Program-made: the position numbers and the translations under genes | Notes under the pieces: generated by a model | What the model saw: the letters and a program-made list of their open reading frames with translations, nothing else | Database searches by the model: none | What the model was told of the DNA's origin: nothing | Assembly: GCF_023639785.1 (NCBI RefSeq) | Contig: NZ_CP098325.1 | Coordinates: 2,976,001-3,040,000, forward strand | Source of the DNA: Leclercia adecarboxylata | GTDB lineage: Bacteria > Pseudomonadota > Gammaproteobacteria > Enterobacterales > Enterobacteriaceae | DNA length: 64,000 bases | Direction: 5' to 3' | Shown: piece by piece, positions 60,796-64,000 of the stretch | Position numbering within the stretch: position 1 is the first letter of the stretch | How the letters are laid out: each line of letters opens with the position of its first letter

Positions 60796-62072
60796 TTGCC
60801 CTCCCCGACCCGATCCAGCACTGATTTCACCATTTTGATGCCGTTCTCACGTTCGGCCTTCACCGCCACCGCCAGGCGTTCGTTGATAGCCGGGAGCTGA
60901 CCGAGGGTATCGCCGACCATCGCGCCCAGGGAGCCATCCAGCAGATGACGTATATCCACCGCCATCTCCGGCATCCCCAGCTGCTGCATGATCCCGGCAG
61001 ACTTGTGCTCGTAGTTAATGGCAATCGCTGGCGTACCAAAGTTCATGGAGATGATGGCCGAGTGCAGGCGGGTACCCACCGTCAGGTCGCAGGCGCCCAG
61101 CAGCTTGCCCATCTCAAGGTCGTTGAGTTCGTCCATCACCACGTGGTAGCGAGACGGATCGCTGACGTGCTGGCGCAGGTTAAGCGCCACCATGCGGTCA
61201 TCTTTGTTGTAGCTGTCGATGCCGGTACAGGTTGAGAGCGCCAGCACCTGATAGCCGCTGTCCAGCACCCGGTTGACCACCTCGGCAAAGGCCTTTTCGT
61301 AGGCCGCCTGGGTGGTGCCGAGCCGCTTATCAAACGGCGCCAGCTCGCGCAGGGTGATGGCGACGGTCTTCTGCTGCGCCGCGACGTTCAGCCAGTGCTG
61401 CACGGCATAGCTCGGGGTAAAGTTCTCTTCCTGATGATCCACCAGCCAGGCGGTATCCACCCCCTGCTCCACTTTGCGGGTGTCGATCTCGCTGCGTTGC
61501 ATCAGGTTCAGGCTCACCGACTCGCGCAGGATCAGGGCGTCACAGTGACCAAAGACATAGTTTGCCAGCTGGTTGAACTGTGGATCCTGGAAAGGCCCGA
61601 CGCTGTGGCCAACCATAAACAGCGGTTTTTTCGCCATAAAGGTGCAGAGCGCATGCTCAAATTGCGGTACGCCGTAGAGGTCGACAAAAAACGATCCCCC
61701 CACCTGAATGATGGCGTCGTAGCCGGAGAGCAGACGGACAAAATCGGTAAAACCCTGGGCGATGGCGATATTGCGCAGCTTGCCGGTGTCGGTCACGCGG
61801 GACAGCAGCACCTGATGCTGATAGCGGCGGCGCAGCACCTTTTTGACGCGCCCCATCATGCCTGCGGCGCTGTTATGCTGCTTCATCTGGCTGTAGAGAG
61901 GATCGCCCATAACCGGGCGGTTCAGCAGCCAGGATGAGCTCACCGGGTAGCGGCTCATCACGTCGACTTCTGTCTCGGGAGACAGGGCGTAAATCGCGTC
62001 CAGCAGGCCGCGCAGAATGGCGCTGTCACCACGGTTACCACAGGTATGGTTGCCCAGAATCAATAATTTCAT
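60792..62072 (-). CDS. wcaK: WcaK, colanic acid pyruvyltransferase family protein
   Basis: 426-residue polysaccharide pyruvyl transferase family protein, assigned the pyruvyl group addition on colanic acid. Begins MKLLILGNHTCGNRGDSAILRGLLDAIYAL; the conserved KPLFMVGHSVGPFQDPQFNQL and ACDLTVGTRLHSAIISMNFGTPAIAINYEHKSAG segments are diagnostic. Next gene upstream is wzxC. Confidence 0.94.
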   Translation of the reverse strand: MKLLILGNHTCGNRGDSAILRGLLDAIYALSPETEVDVMSRYPVSSSWLLNRPVMGDPLYSQMKQHNSAAGMMGRVKKVLRRRYQHQVLLSRVTDTGKLRNIAIAQGFTDFVRLLSGYDAIIQVGGSFFVDLYGVPQFEHALCTFMAKKPLFMVGHSVGPFQDPQFNQLANYVFGHCDALILRESVSLNLMQRSEIDTRKVEQGVDTAWLVDHQEENFTPSYAVQHWLNVAAQQKTVAITLRELAPFDKRLGTTQAAYEKAFAEVVNRVLDSGYQVLALSTCTGIDSYNKDDRMVALNLRQHVSDPSRYHVVMDELNDLEMGKLLGACDLTVGTRLHSAIISMNFGTPAIAINYEHKSAGIMQQLGMPEMAVDIRHLLDGSLGAMVGDTLGQLPAINERLAVAVKAERENGIKMVKSVLDRVGEGK

Positions 62073-62117
62073 AATAACCTCTTAAAAGCGGTTCTAAATT
62101 CATCGGGTTCGGCCTGG

Positions 62118-62152
62118 TGCCTTCACCCCGACCCTCTCCCGCAGGGAGAGGG
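62118..62152. repeat. Palindromic repeat between wzxC and wcaK
   Basis: CCCCGACCCTCTCCCGCAGGGAGAGGG, a GC-rich near-palindrome; related to the element at 25148. It sits within the wca operon and could reduce read-through to wcaK or stabilise mRNA. Confidence 0.5.
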
Positions 62153-62158
62153 AGCAAG

Positions 62159-63637
62159 TTATCCTGCGCGAAGCAGCATTTTCATCTTTTCGTTGCGGCA
62201 GAACTGGCGTTTGATCTCCACTACCAGCGCGTTGCGCGACAGCACAATCATCACCGCGAAGGCCAGCGCGCCCGCAGCCACCTGCACCGCCAGCAGCGCG
62301 GCCAGCGGCAGATGGCCGTTCAGGGCCAGCCCTAAGCCATAGCTCACTGCAAGGGTGGGCAGCGACAGGTAAAACGGCAGCCACAGGCTCAGGATGTACT
62401 GGCGGTAGCTGGAGCCCAGCACCGGCTTAATCATCACGAAGTAGCTCAGGACGGTGTTGACAATCTGCACCAGCAGGAAGCCCAGCGTCACGCCCATCGC
62501 GCCCGCCAGATGGCCGCCGATGACGATCGCCGGAATAAACAGAAATGTTTTGAATACGTTGAATTTGAAGCTGATATCGACGCGGGCTTTGGCCATCAGC
62601 AGCGAACCAATCGGGTTACCGACGGAGCGCAACAGCCCCACCACGCACAGCAGCTGCAGGATCGGCACGATGCTGAGCCACTTCTCACCGAACACCAGCG
62701 GCACCAGATTGCCGGAAACCACCATCAGCCCCAGCAGCGTCGGGAAGTTAATAATGCCCACCACCGACAGCAGCTTGTAGAAATTGATGCGCAGCTTGCC
62801 GGTATCGTCCTGGATTTTGGCAAACGCCGGGAAGAGCACGCGGGTGATGATGGGGTTGAGCTTCATCGGCGGCACTACCGCCACGTTGTAGGCCAGGTTA
62901 TAGCCCCCCGCGACGCTGGCGCCGAGAATACGCGCCAGCACCAGGGTAGAGAGGTTGGTGTTCACATAGTTAATGATGCTGTCGGCGGTCAGCCACGCCC
63001 CAAAGCGCAGGTTCGACGCCACCGATGCAAGAGAGAAGTGAAAACCCGGACGGTAAATTTTGCGCCCGAAGTAGCCGAACAGCAGGGTGCGTACGGCGGA
63101 GTTCACCAGATACCCGAGAATGGCCGTCATCGCCAGAGGCCAGAAGTGGGCGCTGACCACGGTAAAGGTAAAGCCGGCCAGCACCGAGCTGGTTTCAATC
63201 ATGCCGATTTTGCTGAACTCCAGCTCCTTTTGCATCAGCGCCCGGAACTGCTGCCCGTGGGGGATCACCACAAACGCGAACGACAGCGTGCGCATCAGGG
63301 GGCCGAGTTCAGGGTTATTCAGTGCGTCAGCAATAACATCGCTCAGCAGAAACAGCACCACGAATACCAGAATACCCAGGCCGACGTTCAGCCAGTAGAG
63401 GGTGGTCAGCTCCAGCTGGCTAATCTCCTTGCGCTGAATAATCGAGTTGGCGATGCCGAAGTCCGACAGCGTATCGGCCAGGGCGATGATCACCAGGGAG
63501 ACGGTCAACAGGCCAAACTGGTGGCTATCGATGATGCGCGCCAGCACCGTCATCTGCACCAGTCCCAGGCCGATGATGATCACCGTGGCGATAGCCGACC
63601 ACTTTGCCCCGCTCAGGGTTTTTTCACGTAAGCTCAT
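62159..63637 (-). CDS. wzxC: Colanic acid flippase WzxC
   Basis: 492-residue Wzx-type transporter with about 12-14 helices that exports lipid-linked colanic acid units. N-terminus MSLREKTLSGAKWSAIATVIIIGLGLVQMTVLARIID is as in E. coli WzxC. It begins one base before the wcaJ stop, so they are translationally close. Confidence 0.95.
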   Translation of the reverse strand: MSLREKTLSGAKWSAIATVIIIGLGLVQMTVLARIIDSHQFGLLTVSLVIIALADTLSDFGIANSIIQRKEISQLELTTLYWLNVGLGILVFVVLFLLSDVIADALNNPELGPLMRTLSFAFVVIPHGQQFRALMQKELEFSKIGMIETSSVLAGFTFTVVSAHFWPLAMTAILGYLVNSAVRTLLFGYFGRKIYRPGFHFSLASVASNLRFGAWLTADSIINYVNTNLSTLVLARILGASVAGGYNLAYNVAVVPPMKLNPIITRVLFPAFAKIQDDTGKLRINFYKLLSVVGIINFPTLLGLMVVSGNLVPLVFGEKWLSIVPILQLLCVVGLLRSVGNPIGSLLMAKARVDISFKFNVFKTFLFIPAIVIGGHLAGAMGVTLGFLLVQIVNTVLSYFVMIKPVLGSSYRQYILSLWLPFYLSLPTLAVSYGLGLALNGHLPLAALLAVQVAAGALAFAVMIVLSRNALVVEIKRQFCRNEKMKMLLRAG

Positions 63638-63638
63638 G

Positions 63639-64000
63639 TTAATACGCCGCTTTGTTCACAAAGCCCTTAAAGACGGTGAGAAAAACGATTTTGATATCAA
63701 ACCAGAGGCTCCACTCACGGATGTACTCCAGATCGAACTCAATGCGTTTTTCCATCTTCTCCAGGGTGTCGGTCTCGCCGCGCCAGCCGTTGATCTGCGC
63801 CCAGCCGGTGATCCCCGGTTTAACTTTGTGGCGCAGCATGTAGCCTTCAATCAGCTGACGGTACTGTTCGTTATGCGCGACCGCATGCGGACGTGGGCCG
63901 ACGATGGACATGCCGCCGGTGAACACGTTGATAAACTGCGGCAGTTCATCCAGCGACGTACGGCGCAGGAAGTTACCGACGCGGGTGACGCGCGGGTCGT
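63639..64000 (-). CDS. wcaJ: WcaJ, undecaprenyl-phosphate glucose phosphotransferase, C-terminal part (cut by window edge)
   Basis: Visible 119 or so residues of the bacterial sugar transferase domain: DPRVTRVGNFLRRTSLDELPQF, FTGGMSIVGPRPH, RHKVKPGITGWAQINGWRGETD, and KAAY at the end. WcaJ starts colanic acid by adding Glc-1-P to undecaprenyl phosphate. The N-terminal membrane domains lie beyond position 64000. Confidence 0.95.
   Translation of the reverse strand, partial: DPRVTRVGNFLRRTSLDELPQFINVFTGGMSIVGPRPHAVAHNEQYRQLIEGYMLRHKVKPGITGWAQINGWRGETDTLEKMEKRIEFDLEYIREWSLWFDIKIVFLTVFKGFVNKAAY

Noticed and set aside
62510..63631. Open frame of 373 codons opposite wzxC
   Set aside because: Very His/Gln/Asp-rich composition typical of the reverse strand of membrane protein genes; wzxC is unambiguous.

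Overview
The window is chromosomal DNA from a member of the Enterobacteriaceae. Gene order and protein sequences recall the E. coli K-12 interval from dgcQ (yedQ) through the his operon and O-antigen locus into the colanic acid (wca) cluster, but the details (a dcuSR-type pair beside mtfA, a chaperone-usher operon at asnV, an aminopeptidase P gene next to amn, no cob genes, no yeeD/yeeE, no yoeB/yefM) fit an Enterobacter cloacae complex, Leclercia or Lelliottia type genome better than E. coli. The backbone looks about 55% GC by eye. I see no plasmid, phage or insertion-sequence genes. The first and last genes (dgcQ and wcaJ) are cut by the window edges.

Layout. 1-6.4 kb: dgcQ (partial), yodC, yedI, yedA, the very-short-patch repair/cytosine methylation pair vsr-dcm, yedJ and a yedR-like membrane gene. 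6.4-10.6 kb: a probable RseX small RNA, an OmpC/F-family porin and a DcuS/DcuR-like two-component pair. 10.8-27.1 kb: mtfA and four near-identical tRNA-Asn genes that separate cbl-nac (nitrogen and sulfur LysR regulators), a chaperone-usher fimbrial operon plus ldtA, shiA, amn and an aminopeptidase P gene, and yeeO. 27.2-35.8 kb: tmaR, yeeA, sbmC, dacD, sbcB, plaP, yeeY, yeeZ. 36-43.2 kb: the complete histidine operon hisLGDCBHAFI with its attenuator. 43.2-58 kb: the O-antigen region read on the minus strand (galF, JUMPstart, rfbB, rfbD, rfbA, wzx, three glycosyltransferases, wzy, gnd, ugd, wzzB), with a UDP-glucuronate 4-epimerase gene pointing the other way between ugd and wzzB. 58.1-64 kb: the distal end of the colanic acid operon (wcaJ, wzxC, wcaK, wcaL, wcaM).

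How it works together. rfbB/rfbD/rfbA make dTDP-sugars for an O unit assembled by three GT2-family transferases, flipped by Wzx, polymerised by Wzy and length-controlled by WzzB. galF, ugd and the epimerase supply UDP-sugars for surface polysaccharides, including colanic acid. The main biochemical puzzle is that the dTDP-rhamnose set lacks rfbC (rmlC): rfbA is followed by a terminator-like hairpin and then directly by wzx. Other points worth attention are the orphan DcuSR-like pair, a pentanucleotide repeat that forms the ribosome-binding region of the yedR-like gene, and the four repeated tRNA-Asn loci that can drive inversions or deletions. I found no convincing wholly new system; the most unusual features are listed as findings.
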